A DNA stretch of 64,000 nt from Planotetraspora thailandica (lineage in GTDB: Bacteria > Actinomycetota > Actinomycetes > Streptosporangiales > Streptosporangiaceae): NCBI RefSeq assembly GCF_016863335.1, contig NZ_BOOR01000003.1, positions 1 to 64,000 on the forward strand. Direction: 5' to 3'. The notes under the pieces were generated by a model. That model did not search any database. It saw only the letters and a program-made list of their open reading frames with translations, and was not told the origin of the DNA. Every line of letters begins with the position of its first letter. The stretch's first letter is position 1. Positions 1 to 8,371 of the stretch are shown here, piece after piece. Made by a program: the position numbers and the translations under genes.

Positions 1-290
1 CCGTACTGGGCTCCCTGCGCGGGCGAGCCGTACGCCGAAGCGCCCGATCCCTGGCCGCCCCCTCCGGGCAGGTCGGCATAGCGTGCGCCCGAACCCTCGG
101 TGAGATAGGGACGATGCGGGTACGCGGCCAGGTCCGGCCCCGGAACCGACGCGTCGTAGGAGTGGCTGGGCGCTGAAGCCTGATCGCCGGGGGAGGTCAC
201 GCCGCGGGGGCCTCCGGCGGCTGCGGCGTCCGGAGCGGGCTGGCCCGGTGACGTGGCAACCGGCACCGCCGAAGGTGAGGGGACCGACAC
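1..290 (-). CDS. Pro/Gly/Ala-rich protein, N-terminal part (partial)
   Basis: The minus strand is open from a GTG at 290 to the window edge. An in-frame stop lies upstream of that GTG and no other start codon lies between, which fixes the start if the gene is real. The visible 96 or so residues are low complexity, rich in Pro, Gly, Ala, Ser and Tyr (for example SVPSPSAVPVATSPGQP). Such disordered N-termini are common in actinobacterial membrane-anchored or cell-division proteins, but no domain is visible, so no function is assigned. A weak AAGG lies about 15 bases before the GTG. It is divergent from the peptidyl-tRNA hydrolase gene at 451. Confidence 0.5.
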   Translation of the reverse strand, partial: MSVPSPSAVPVATSPGQPAPDAAAAGGPRGVTSPGDQASAPSHSYDASVPGPDLAAYPHRPYLTEGSGARYADLPGGGGQGSGASAYGSPAQGAQY

Positions 291-436
291 GTTTAAGATT
301 CTCTGCCTTACTATCCAGTCACATCAGTATCCGCGGGCAGAGTTCACCGATATTTCCCCATATGTTGATATGAACCACCTCGGCCGCGGGAACCGGTCTG
401 GCTGGGACGACACGCCGTGAACCTCTGCGCCGCCGG

Positions 437-451
437 TAACCTGGGCTGCCA
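437..451 (+). promoter_or_regulatory. -10 box for leaderless acVLRF1 transcript
   Basis: TAACCT at 437-442 lies eight bases before the ATG at 451 and no Shine-Dalgarno sequence is present. This places the transcription start at or next to the start codon. The inference rests on the TAnnnT pattern that recurs before many genes in this window. Confidence 0.4.
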
Positions 452-1137
452 TGACGGCACGGCCGGCCGCGGGCGGCGGCAGATGGGTATCGGTCGCGCC
501 CGAGCGGCTCGCGGGGTGGATCAGAGGGTTCGAAGAACGGCACGGCCCCTTCGAGGCGGCCGCCACCGCTCTCGTCGTACGGCTGACCGCCGCCGACGGC
601 TCGGCGGCCGAATGCCACGTGCCCTTCCCGCCCCTTACCCTGGCGGCGGACCCCGACGGAGGCGGTGGCTCTCCCGGCGGCGCCGTGGACGGGCTGGTCG
701 TCCACGCGACCCGGCCGCGCACGGTCGGCGTCCTGCTCGTACGGCTCGGCGGATACGCGGCCGGGGTGTTCGAGGGGCAGCGCCTGGTGGCGTCCAAGGT
801 GGGCTCGCGGCTGGTTCACGGGCGCAGCGCCGCCGGAGGCTGGTCGCAGCAGCGTTTCGCCAGGCGCAGGGAGAAGCAGTCGGCTGAGGCGCTGCGGGCC
901 GCCGCCGACGTGGCGGCCCGCGTGCTCGTGCCGCGCGCCGGCGAGATGGACGCGGCCGTCTTCGGCGGGGACCGGCGGGCCGTCGACGAGCTGCGCGCCG
1001 ACCGGCGGCTCGCGCCGATCTTCTCGCTGGAGGAGGGCGTGTTCCTGCCGGTGCCCGACCCCAAACTGGCCGTGCTGGAGGACGCCCCCCGGCAGTTCCG
1101 CGCGGTGCGCATCCGCGTCCTCGACGCCGGAGCCTGA
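451..1137 (+). CDS. acVLRF1 family peptidyl-tRNA hydrolase
   Basis: A 228-residue protein of the actinobacterial Vms1/eRF1-like (VLRF1) family, which belongs to the eRF1/Vms1 fold that hydrolyses peptidyl-tRNA on stalled 50S subunits. The family signature is clear at residues 118-140: GSRLVHGRSAAGGWSQQR followed by an Arg-rich stretch. The Gln pair at 133-134 corresponds to the region holding the catalytic glutamine in Vms1-type enzymes. The start is the ATG with a TAACCT -10 box eight bases upstream, so the message is probably leaderless. The gene directly precedes an ABC-F ribosome-binding ATPase, which fits a role in ribosome rescue. The function is inferred from family knowledge; the motif is seen directly. 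Confidence 0.85.
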   Translation: MTARPAAGGGRWVSVAPERLAGWIRGFEERHGPFEAAATALVVRLTAADGSAAECHVPFPPLTLAADPDGGGGSPGGAVDGLVVHATRPRTVGVLLVRLGGYAAGVFEGQRLVASKVGSRLVHGRSAAGGWSQQRFARRREKQSAEALRAAADVAARVLVPRAGEMDAAVFGGDRRAVDELRADRRLAPIFSLEEGVFLPVPDPKLAVLEDAPRQFRAVRIRVLDAGA

Positions 1138-1269
1138 CACCGGCCCTGACACCGGTCCGGCACCGCCTCTGGCAGCGGCCGCGGAAGCCGCACGGGAACG
1201 CGGTGGCCGGGAGCGGCGGGCGCGGGGCGGGCGGCAGGGCGTCGCAGGGGAGGCGGCCAGCGAAAAGAG

Positions 1270-1325
1270 TTCGGGTTCCCCGGGGGCCCACCCCTACAAT
1301 GACGGGTATGCGCGCTCCCGATTGA
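1270..1325 (+). promoter_or_regulatory. Promoter and five-codon leaderless uORF ahead of ABC-F
   Basis: TACAAT at 1295-1300 is a near-consensus -10 box. Seven bases later an ATG at 1308 opens a five-codon ORF (MRAPD, stop TGA at 1323-1325) that would be translated from the very 5' end of the transcript. A further mini-ORF, GTG TTC CCC TTA ACA TGA, ends in an ATGA overlap with the ABC-F start. Short uORFs ahead of ABC-F genes control some antibiotic-resistance ABC-F proteins by attenuation. Here this is inference only. Confidence 0.4.
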
Positions 1326-1377
1326 TCGACTTCCCTGCCGATCCTGACCGTGCCTTCCCGGGAGTGTTCCCCTTAAC

Positions 1378-2976
1378 ATGATCATCGCAACTGACATCGA
1401 ACTGCGCGCCGGCGCCCGCCTGCTCATCGAGAACGCCTCCTTCCGGGTCAATCCCGGGGACAAGATCGGCTTGGTCGGCAGGAACGGCGCGGGCAAGACC
1501 ACTCTCACCAAGGTCCTCGCCGGGGAAGGCGTCCCGGCCGAGGGCTCGGTGACGATCACCGGCAGCGTCGGCTACCTGCCGCAGGACCCCAAGGCGGGCG
1601 ACATCCAGGTGCTCGCGCGCGACCGCATCCTGTCGGCCCGCGGGCTCGACGAGGTGCTCCGTGAGCTGCGGGAGGCCGAGGCCGGGATGGCGTCGGCCGA
1701 CACCCGCACGCGGGACAAGGCGGTGCGCGCCTACGGCCGGCTGGAAGATCGGCTGCACGTACTCGGGGGTTACTCCGCCGAGGCGGAGGCGGCGTCGATC
1801 GCCTCCAGCCTGGGGCTGCCCGATCGGGTGCTGGGGCAGCCCCTCGCGACGCTCTCCGGAGGACAGCGCAGGCGGGTGGAACTGGCCAGAATCCTGTTCA
1901 GCGGAGCCGAGACTCTCCTGCTTGACGAGCCCACAAACCACCTCGATGCCGACTCAATCGGATGGCTTCGTGATTTTTTGCGTTCGCACCAGGGCGGCTT
2001 GGTCGTCATCAGCCACGACGTCAACCTTCTTGATGCGACGGTAAACCGGGTTCTGCACCTCGACGCCAACCGCTGCGTGATCGACACCTACAACGTCGGC
2101 TGGAAGGCCTATCTGGCCCAGCGGGAGACCGACGAGAAGCGCCGCAAGCGCGAGCGCGCCAACGCCGAGAAGCAGGCGTCGGTGCTGCTGTCCCAGGCCG
2201 ACCGCATGCGGGCCAAGGCCACCAAGGCCAAGGCCGCGCAGGACATGGAGCGCCGGGCCAAGCGCATGCTGGCCGGTGTCGAGACCGTACGGCAGAGCGA
2301 CCGGGTCGCCAAGCTCCGCTTCCCCGAGCCGGCGCCCTGCGGCCGGACCCCGCTGACCGCGCAGGGCCTGTCGAAGTCCTACGGCTCGCTCGAGGTGTTC
2401 ACCGACGTCGACGCGGCAGTGGACCGCGGCTCCCGCGTCGTCATCCTCGGGCTCAACGGAGCGGGCAAGACGACACTGCTGCGGCTGCTGGGGGGCATTG
2501 AGAAGCCCGACACCGGTGAGGTGCGCCCGGGGCACGGGCTGAAGCTCGGCTACTACGCCCAGGAGCACGAGACGCTCGACTCCGACCGCACCGTGCTGGA
2601 GAACATGCGCTCGGCGGGCCCCGACCTGGCCGACGTCGACCTGCGCAAGGTGCTCGGGTCGTTCCTGTTCTCCGGGGACGACGTGGACAAGCCCGCGGGG
2701 GTCCTGTCGGGCGGCGAGAAGACCCGTCTGGCCCTTGCCACGCTGGTGCTGTCGAGTGCCAACGTGCTCCTGCTGGACGAGCCGACCAACAACCTCGACC
2801 CGGCCTCGCGCGACCAGGTGCTCTCGGCTCTCAGCTCCTATGTGGGGGCGATCGTACTGGTCACCCACGATGAGGGCGCGGTCGAGGCGCTGCGCCCCGA
2901 TCGGGTCATACTCCTTCCTGATGGTGTCGAAGACGCGTGGAGCGACGAATTTTCCGATCTTGTGGCACTTGCCTGA
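1378..2976 (+). CDS. ABC-F family ATP-binding protein (translation factor)
   Basis: A 532-residue cytoplasmic ABC-F protein with two ATPase domains and no membrane segments. Domain 1 has Walker A GRNGAGKTT (34-42), signature LSGGQRRR (159-166) and Walker B LLLDEPTNHLD (180-190). Domain 2 has Walker A LGLNGAGKTT (357-366), signature LSGGEKTR (443-450) and LLLDEPTNNLD (464-474). The linker at about 245-300 is very basic and helical, like the P-site tRNA interaction motif through which ABC-F factors contact tRNA in the ribosomal E site. It may resolve stalled ribosomes or protect against ribosome-targeting drugs; sequence alone cannot separate the two. The ATG overlaps the stop of a tiny upstream ORF (ATGA). 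A GGGAG lies 13 bases upstream, which is rather far. Confidence 0.88.
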   Translation: MIIATDIELRAGARLLIENASFRVNPGDKIGLVGRNGAGKTTLTKVLAGEGVPAEGSVTITGSVGYLPQDPKAGDIQVLARDRILSARGLDEVLRELREAEAGMASADTRTRDKAVRAYGRLEDRLHVLGGYSAEAEAASIASSLGLPDRVLGQPLATLSGGQRRRVELARILFSGAETLLLDEPTNHLDADSIGWLRDFLRSHQGGLVVISHDVNLLDATVNRVLHLDANRCVIDTYNVGWKAYLAQRETDEKRRKRERANAEKQASVLLSQADRMRAKATKAKAAQDMERRAKRMLAGVETVRQSDRVAKLRFPEPAPCGRTPLTAQGLSKSYGSLEVFTDVDAAVDRGSRVVILGLNGAGKTTLLRLLGGIEKPDTGEVRPGHGLKLGYYAQEHETLDSDRTVLENMRSAGPDLADVDLRKVLGSFLFSGDDVDKPAGVLSGGEKTRLALATLVLSSANVLLLDEPTNNLDPASRDQVLSALSSYVGAIVLVTHDEGAVEALRPDRVILLPDGVEDAWSDEFSDLVALA

Positions 2977-3090
2977 TCTTAATTTGAGCGGGTAGGGATC
3001 TTTTCCCGCGGAGTAGGTAGCCGATCGCGCCGAAATGACTGATCATGGCCTAAGTAACGCTGCGGAAGTCTGGCACTACAGGAGGTACTC

Positions 3091-3306
3091 GTGGCTGAGA
3101 CTCTGAAGAAAGGCACCCGGGTGACCGGGGCCGACCGCGAAAAGCTGGCCGGTGATCTCAAGAAGCGCTATTCCGCGGGTGAGAGCATCCGCGCCCTGGC
3201 CGCTTCGACCGGCCGGTCGTACGGGTTCATCCACCGCATCCTCAGCGAGTCCGGTGTGACTCTGCGCGGACGCGGCGGCGCCACCCGGGGCAAGACCAAG
3301 CGCTAG
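3091..3306 (+). CDS. Small helix-turn-helix protein
   Basis: A 71-residue basic protein with a strong ribosome site (AGGAGG six bases before the GTG start). Residues 20-55 form an HTH of the resolvase/Hin or sigma-70 region-4 kind: KKRYSAGESIRALAASTGRS followed by YGFIHRILSESG. The tail is Gly/Arg/Lys-rich (RGRGGATRGKTKR). Proteins of this size and layout are widely conserved in actinomycetes next to ABC-F and enoyl-CoA hydratase genes, from my knowledge of such genomes. It presumably binds DNA; its target is not evident from the sequence. Confidence 0.75.
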   Translation: MAETLKKGTRVTGADREKLAGDLKKRYSAGESIRALAASTGRSYGFIHRILSESGVTLRGRGGATRGKTKR

Positions 3307-3388
3307 AGATCCGCCTCACAACGCGCGACCGCAGCCGCTCGTTCCCGCAGCCGAACGTTTGCGTCCGACCGTACAGAACCATATTCGG

Positions 3389-3402
3389 TAGGCTCGGGCG
3401 TG
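3389..3402 (+). promoter_or_regulatory. -10 box TAGGCT for leaderless enoyl-CoA hydratase mRNA
   Basis: TAGGCT at 3389-3394 precedes the GTG at 3400 by five bases, and no Shine-Dalgarno sequence is seen. The same TAGGCT plus short gap plus GTG arrangement occurs at 31297-31309. Confidence 0.4.
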
Positions 3403-4392
3403 ATCGTGGGACAAGAGGGTGAGCCGCGCACGGCACGGGACGCCGCACCGGACCGGCCGTGCGAGGCGCCTCGAGCGGAGGCAGGAACGGCGATGGCGGA
3501 AGCGGCAATTGGGGGGAACGAGGAGCCGGTCTCCACGGCGGGCGGCGACGAGGACGGGGTCCTCGAGGTCGGCGCCATGGGGGCGAACGACTCCTCAGCA
3601 ACGGAGACGATCTCGACAGCGGAGCTGAACGAGATCGGGCTGCGCTTCGAGGTGGACGGCGAGATCGCGACGATCGTTCTGGACCGGCCCGACAAGCGGA
3701 ACGCTCAGACGTCCGCGACGTGGTCGGCACTGGCCCGGATCGGGGACAACCTGCCGGAACAGGTGAGAGTCGTCGTGGTCCGAGGCGAGGGGCCGTCCTT
3801 CTCGGCGGGGCTCGACCTGAGCATGTTCAAGCCCGAGGGGGTTCCCGGGCAGGATTCGCTCGCGGCGGTCGCCACTCTCGACGACACGGCGTTCGACCAG
3901 CGGATCGCGGAGTTCCAGAGCGGTTTCACCTGGCTCCGCCGTCCGGAGATCGTGTCGATCGCCGCGGTTCAGGGTCACGCGATCGGGGCGGGCTTCCAGC
4001 TGGCGCTGGCGTGCGACCTGAGAATCGTCGCCGACGACGTGAGGTTCTGCATGAAGGAGCCGGCCCTCGGGCTGGTTCCGGATCTGACGGGCACCAAGCC
4101 CCTCGTCGATCTCGTGGGGGTCTCCCGCGCGATCGAGATCTGCCTCACCGCGCGCATCGTCGGCGCGGTCGAGGCGGTGCAGCTCGGGTTGGCCGAGATG
4201 GCGGTTCCCGCCGGTGAGCTGGCTCAGGCCGTACATGATCTGGCGACGGCCCTGCTCGCCACCGACCGCGCGGCCGCGACGGCGACCAAGCGGCTGCTGC
4301 AGGGCGCTCCGGCTCGCACGCTCGCGGAGCAGTCGGCCGCCGAGCGGGTCGAACAGGTGGCGCGGATCAGGGCGCTGTTCGCCTCCAGCTGA
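3400..4392 (+). CDS. Enoyl-CoA hydratase/isomerase family protein
   Basis: A 330-residue crotonase-fold enzyme. The core begins near residue 75 (LRFEVDGEIATIVLDRPDKR) and contains the oxyanion-hole segments GEGPSFSAGLDLSMF and HAIGAGFQLALACDLR, with GLVPDLTG further on. It would hydrate or isomerise a 2-enoyl-CoA thioester in fatty-acid or amino-acid breakdown; the substrate cannot be read. The first 70 or so residues are acidic and low complexity. They depend on the GTG at 3400, which is supported by a leaderless -10 box. Internal ATGs at 3493 (GGAGG 11 bases upstream) and 3577 are alternative starts that would remove this tail. Confidence 0.82.
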   Translation: MIVGQEGEPRTARDAAPDRPCEAPRAEAGTAMAEAAIGGNEEPVSTAGGDEDGVLEVGAMGANDSSATETISTAELNEIGLRFEVDGEIATIVLDRPDKRNAQTSATWSALARIGDNLPEQVRVVVVRGEGPSFSAGLDLSMFKPEGVPGQDSLAAVATLDDTAFDQRIAEFQSGFTWLRRPEIVSIAAVQGHAIGAGFQLALACDLRIVADDVRFCMKEPALGLVPDLTGTKPLVDLVGVSRAIEICLTARIVGAVEAVQLGLAEMAVPAGELAQAVHDLATALLATDRAAATATKRLLQGAPARTLAEQSAAERVEQVARIRALFASS

Positions 4393-4446
4393 CTCAGGAA
4401 TCGGCGATATCCTCCTCGGTGCTTCAGGAGCGGGAGGATTGACGAT

Positions 4447-6393
4447 ATGGCGATGACTGGTGGCTACGGGCCTCAGGTGATGCGGTCTCTCCGGCGTGAC
4501 AGCTCCGTGACGAAGGAGCGCCTCACGCCGGGGACCGTCGCCCGGATAGCCAGATATTCCAGCCCGTTCAAATGGCAGATCGCCGCGTTCCTCGCGCTGG
4601 TCGTCGTCGACGCCGTGATCGTGATCGCCAACCCGCTGCTGATGAAGGCGATCATCGATGACGGCATCGTGCCCCGGCGGGGCGACATCGTGATCGGCCT
4701 GGCCGTCGCGATCGGCGTGCTGGCCGTCCTGGACGCGGGGCTCGGCCTGGTCCAGCGGTGGTACTCCGCGCGCATCGGCGAGGGCCTGATCTACAACCTG
4801 CGCACCGAGGTCTTCGACCACGTGCAGCGCATGCCGGTAGCGTTCTTCATGCGCGCTCAGACGGGCGCCCTGGTCTCCCGGCTCAACACCGACGTCATCG
4901 GGGCGCAGCGGGCGCTCACCACCACGCTGTCGTCGGTGGTCTCCAACGTCGTGAGCCTGATCATGGTGCTCGGCACCATGCTGGTGCTGTCGTGGCAGAT
5001 CACCGTGGTCGCCCTGATCCTGCTGCCGATCTTCATCCTTCCGGCCAAGTGGGTCGGGCGGCGCATGTCCAAGCTCACCCGCGAGCAGATGCAGCTGGAC
5101 GCCGAGATGAGCTCGGTCATGACCGAGCGTTTCAACGTGGCAGGCGCCATGGTCGCCAAGCTGTACGGCAGGCCCGAGGACGAGGCCGTGCACTTCGCCC
5201 AGCGGGCCGGCCGGGTCCGCGACCTCGGCGTCGTCGTCGCGATGTACGGCACCGTCTTCCGGGTCGCGCTCGGCCTGATCGCGGCCCTCGCGACGGCGCT
5301 CGTCTACGGGCTCGGCGGCCAGCTCGCGGTGGCCGGCGTCTTCGAGCTCGGCACCCTGGTGGCCATGTCGTCCCTGCTCATGCGCTTGTACGGCCCGCTG
5401 ACGAGCCTGTCCAACGTGCATGTGGACGTGATGACCGCGCTGGTCAGCTTCGACCGGGTCTTCGAGGTCCTCGACCTCAAGCCGATGGTGGCCGAAAAGC
5501 CCGGAGCCGAGCAGCTGCCCGCCGGACCAGTGACGATCGAGTTCGACGACGTGCGGTTCCGCTACCCGGCGGCCTCCGACGTGTCTCTGGCGTCGCTGGA
5601 GTCGGTGGCCAGGCCCGACACCGGCCCGTCGCAGGAGGTGCTCAAGGGCGTGACGTTCACGGCGCGCCCCGGCCAGATGGTGGCCCTCGTCGGGCATTCG
5701 GGAGCCGGCAAGACCACGATCACCTCGCTCGTGTCCCGCCTGTACGACGTCGACGAGGGCACGGTGCGGATCAACGGCCTGGACGTGCGCGACCTCACGC
5801 TGGCGAGCATCAGGGACACGGTCGGCGTCGTCATGCAGGACGCACACCTGTTCCACGACACGATCGGCAACAACCTCCGCTACGCCCGCCCCGGCGCGAC
5901 CGACGAGGAGGTCTGGGAGGCGCTGCGCGCGGCTCAGATCGCCGACCTGGTCAAGGGCCTTCCCGAGGAGCTGGAGACGGTCGTGGGCGACCGCGGCTAC
6001 CGGCTGTCCGGAGGGGAGAAGCAGCGGATCGCGCTGGCTCGGCTGCTGCTGAAGGCGCCCCAGGTGGTGGTGCTCGACGAGGCGACCGCGCATCTCGACT
6101 CCGAGTCGGAGGCCGCCGTGCAGAAGGCGCTCAAGACCGCCCTGCTCGGCCGTACGTCGCTGGTCATAGCCCACCGGCTGTCGACGATCCGCGAGGCCGA
6201 CGCCATCTTGGTCATCGAGGACGGCGAGGTCGTCGAAAGCGGCGGCCACGACGAGCTGCTGGAGCGTGACGGCGCCTACGCCGAGCTCTATCGCACCCAG
6301 TTCGCGGGCGGCTCGGACTCCCCCTCAGGCGAGTCCGAGCTCGCGGCCGAGCTCCAGGCGGGGGCCGTCGTCACAGGTAGCCCAGGCGCGTGA
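4447..6393 (+). CDS. ABC exporter half-transporter (permease-ATPase fusion)
   Basis: A 648-residue type IV ABC exporter. The N-terminal half has six predicted membrane helices (first two near residues 40-60 and 75-100). The C-terminal ATPase has Walker A GHSGAGKTT, a Q loop (VGVVMQDAHLF), signature LSGGEKQRIALAR, Walker B VVVLDEATAHLD and an H-loop histidine (IAHRLS). It probably works as a dimer exporting a lipid, peptide or drug; the substrate is unknown. GGGAGG nine bases upstream supports the start. The last 23 bases overlap the end of the convergent sulfotransferase gene. Confidence 0.88.
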   Translation: MAMTGGYGPQVMRSLRRDSSVTKERLTPGTVARIARYSSPFKWQIAAFLALVVVDAVIVIANPLLMKAIIDDGIVPRRGDIVIGLAVAIGVLAVLDAGLGLVQRWYSARIGEGLIYNLRTEVFDHVQRMPVAFFMRAQTGALVSRLNTDVIGAQRALTTTLSSVVSNVVSLIMVLGTMLVLSWQITVVALILLPIFILPAKWVGRRMSKLTREQMQLDAEMSSVMTERFNVAGAMVAKLYGRPEDEAVHFAQRAGRVRDLGVVVAMYGTVFRVALGLIAALATALVYGLGGQLAVAGVFELGTLVAMSSLLMRLYGPLTSLSNVHVDVMTALVSFDRVFEVLDLKPMVAEKPGAEQLPAGPVTIEFDDVRFRYPAASDVSLASLESVARPDTGPSQEVLKGVTFTARPGQMVALVGHSGAGKTTITSLVSRLYDVDEGTVRINGLDVRDLTLASIRDTVGVVMQDAHLFHDTIGNNLRYARPGATDEEVWEALRAAQIADLVKGLPEELETVVGDRGYRLSGGEKQRIALARLLLKAPQVVVLDEATAHLDSESEAAVQKALKTALLGRTSLVIAHRLSTIREADAILVIEDGEVVESGGHDELLERDGAYAELYRTQFAGGSDSPSGESELAAELQAGAVVTGSPGA

Positions 6394-7249
6394 GCTCCTC
6401 GCGGCACACCTTCTCGACGAGCTCGGCGTCGGCGGCGGCCAGCGCCTTGCGCCATCGGCCCGGTTTGGTGGCGGACGCGCCGTACATGCCGATGGTGGAG
6501 ACCTTGGTCTCCAGGAACTCGGCCACGGCCTTGCTCACCGAGCCCGGTGAGTCGAGCAGGTCCTCGTAGCGCAGGGTCAGCAGCTGTTCGCCGGGGAGTT
6601 CCTGCCGCAGGGCGGCGCTGAGCCGTACGGCGCTGCGCCAGCGCAGGGCGCCCTTGCCCGCCGGAGGCATGGCCGTCCACTTGTCGCGATGCTCGGCCGA
6701 CCTGACGCCGAGGAAGGGGTTGGGGAACTCCGAATCCTCGGTCAGCATGTGGGGCTTGAACCAGGCCAGCGACGCGGGATCGCCCAGCATGTCCGCGACG
6801 ACGTCGCGGCCGTCCCTGACGATCTGGATGATGCGGGCGTCCGGGAACGCCTGCAGCAGCACCGGCGAGCTGAAGAGCAGGTCGGGACTCGCGTCGCCGA
6901 ACCGGATCAGGTCGGCCGCGCTCACGCACGGGCCGCCGCCGGTGACGCGGCCCGCCTCCCGGCAGATCGCCGTGCACTCCGAGCACGCCCCCGGCACCAC
7001 GTGCCAGGCCTCCGCCAGCACGTCGCGGATCACGGTGGGAGCGCCGTCCCTGCGCGCGATCGACGGCCTGCGCGCGAACGCGTAGACCACCCGGGCGACA
7101 GGCGCGCGGCCGATCGTCATGTGGAACCCAGGTGATCGTTTGAGGGCACGCCCGAGGAGGTCCGCGCCGGAATGCGGGGCGGCGACCACGAACACCGGCT
7201 GACGGACCTTCACGCCGTTGACCACGAGAATGTGCGTCGGAGGTCGCAT
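6371..7249 (-). CDS. Sulfotransferase family protein
   Basis: A PAPS-dependent sulfotransferase-type protein of about 292 residues. The 5'-phosphosulfate loop is FVVAAPHSGADLLGRAL (about residues 20-36) and the 3'-phosphate site is IQIVRDGRDVVADML. RYEDLL near the C-terminus is another family motif. The acceptor is unknown; bacterial members sulfate glycolipids, peptidic antibiotics or carbohydrates. The ATG at 7249 places the loop at the usual distance from the N-terminus. An in-frame ATG at 7294 would add 15 residues. A cluster CSECTAICREAG (about 110-121) is unusual and could bind metal or form disulfides, but that is speculation. Confidence 0.75.
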   Translation of the reverse strand: MRPPTHILVVNGVKVRQPVFVVAAPHSGADLLGRALKRSPGFHMTIGRAPVARVVYAFARRPSIARRDGAPTVIRDVLAEAWHVVPGACSECTAICREAGRVTGGGPCVSAADLIRFGDASPDLLFSSPVLLQAFPDARIIQIVRDGRDVVADMLGDPASLAWFKPHMLTEDSEFPNPFLGVRSAEHRDKWTAMPPAGKGALRWRSAVRLSAALRQELPGEQLLTLRYEDLLDSPGSVSKAVAEFLETKVSTIGMYGASATKPGRWRKALAAADAELVEKVCREELTRLGYL

Positions 7250-7404
7250 AGTTACGGCTAAGTCTGACACCCTTTGGGGGGTGAAAGGACGCATCCTGGC
7301 CTGGGCGAGCCATGACGCCTCGGCAACGGTCCCGCGCCTCGGCCCGTCGTCGCCGGCCGGCCGTCGTTCGCCCGGCCGTACTCTCGCCCTCGGGAGGCGT
7401 GACG

Positions 7405-8328
7405 ATGCCCGCGGTTAGGCCGCCCCGGCGGTTGCGGCCAGGGGACACCGTGGCGCTGGTGACGCCCTCGGGTCCCGTCGATCCCGTACGGCTGGCCCGC
7501 GGCAGGCGTGTCCTGGAGGGCCTAGGCCTCGACGTCGTCCTCAGCGGCGACCTGGACGCCCGGCAGGGCTATCTGGCCGGGCCGGACTCCGTCCGCGCGG
7601 CCGGGCTGCAGGAGGCGTGGTGCGACCCCCGGGTGTCGGCGGTGATCTGCGCACGAGGCGGCTACGGCGTGACCAGGCTGCTCGGCCTGCTCGACTGGGA
7701 CGCCATGGCCGCGGCCGGTCCCAAGATCCTGCTCGGGTCGAGCGACATCACCGCGTTGCACCGGGCCTTCGCCGAGCGGCTGGGTGTGGCCACCCTGTTC
7801 GGGCCGATGCCCGCCAGCGCGACGATGGGTGACGAGGAGGGGCCGGAGCCGGCGACGCTTGCCCATCTCACCGGCACCCTGTTCGACGGCGGGGCCGTCG
7901 GCCCGGTGACGGGGACGGCCTCGCTGGGGCCTTCCGGGCGGGTCGAAGCACCCGTCACGGGCGGCAACCTCACCCTGCTCGCCGCCCTGTGCGGCACGCC
8001 GTACGCCATGCGCGCGCAGGGGCAGATCGTGTTGCTGGAGGACGTGAGCGAGGAGCCGTACCGGATCGACCGGATGCTCACCCAGCTCATCCAGGCCGGG
8101 TGCCTCGACGGGGCGCTGGGCTTCGTGCTCGGGTCGTGGGTGGACTGCGGCGACCCGCTTCCAGTGGTGGCCGAACGGCTCTCCGGGTTCGGAATGCCCG
8201 TCATAGCAGGCCTTCCCATCGGACATGGATCACCACAGTTCGGTGTGTGGCTGGGGGCGGATGGTGTTATTGATACCAAATCGTGCTCTCTGACTGGCAT
8301 GTTCCGCTATCCGGACAAGGCACCCTGA
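7405..8328 (+). CDS. LD-carboxypeptidase (peptidase family S66)
   Basis: A 307-residue S66 peptidase that removes the terminal D-alanine from murein tetrapeptides or cleaves microcin C7-like or related substrates (MccF branch). The start is the ATG at 7405 with GGGAGG eight bases upstream; an upstream in-frame ATG at 7312 would add an Arg-rich stretch without a good ribosome site. Family motifs are LRPGDTVALVTPSGPVD at the N-terminus, ARGGYGVTRLL, the nucleophile segment LLGSSDITALH, the Glu region (VLLEDVSEEPYRIDRML) and the catalytic His in GLPIGHGSP. No signal peptide is seen, so it acts in the cytoplasm, consistent with cell-wall recycling. Confidence 0.85.
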   Translation: MPAVRPPRRLRPGDTVALVTPSGPVDPVRLARGRRVLEGLGLDVVLSGDLDARQGYLAGPDSVRAAGLQEAWCDPRVSAVICARGGYGVTRLLGLLDWDAMAAAGPKILLGSSDITALHRAFAERLGVATLFGPMPASATMGDEEGPEPATLAHLTGTLFDGGAVGPVTGTASLGPSGRVEAPVTGGNLTLLAALCGTPYAMRAQGQIVLLEDVSEEPYRIDRMLTQLIQAGCLDGALGFVLGSWVDCGDPLPVVAERLSGFGMPVIAGLPIGHGSPQFGVWLGADGVIDTKSCSLTGMFRYPDKAP

Positions 8329-8371
8329 AAGCCGCCTGGAATCTTCCGGGCAACGGTGGAGGGATGGTGCA

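Noticed and set aside
3595-6249. 884-codon open frame on the minus strand
   Set aside because: It is antisense to the enoyl-CoA hydratase and ABC exporter, Arg/His/Asp-rich in the way of GC-driven shadow frames, and has no domain.
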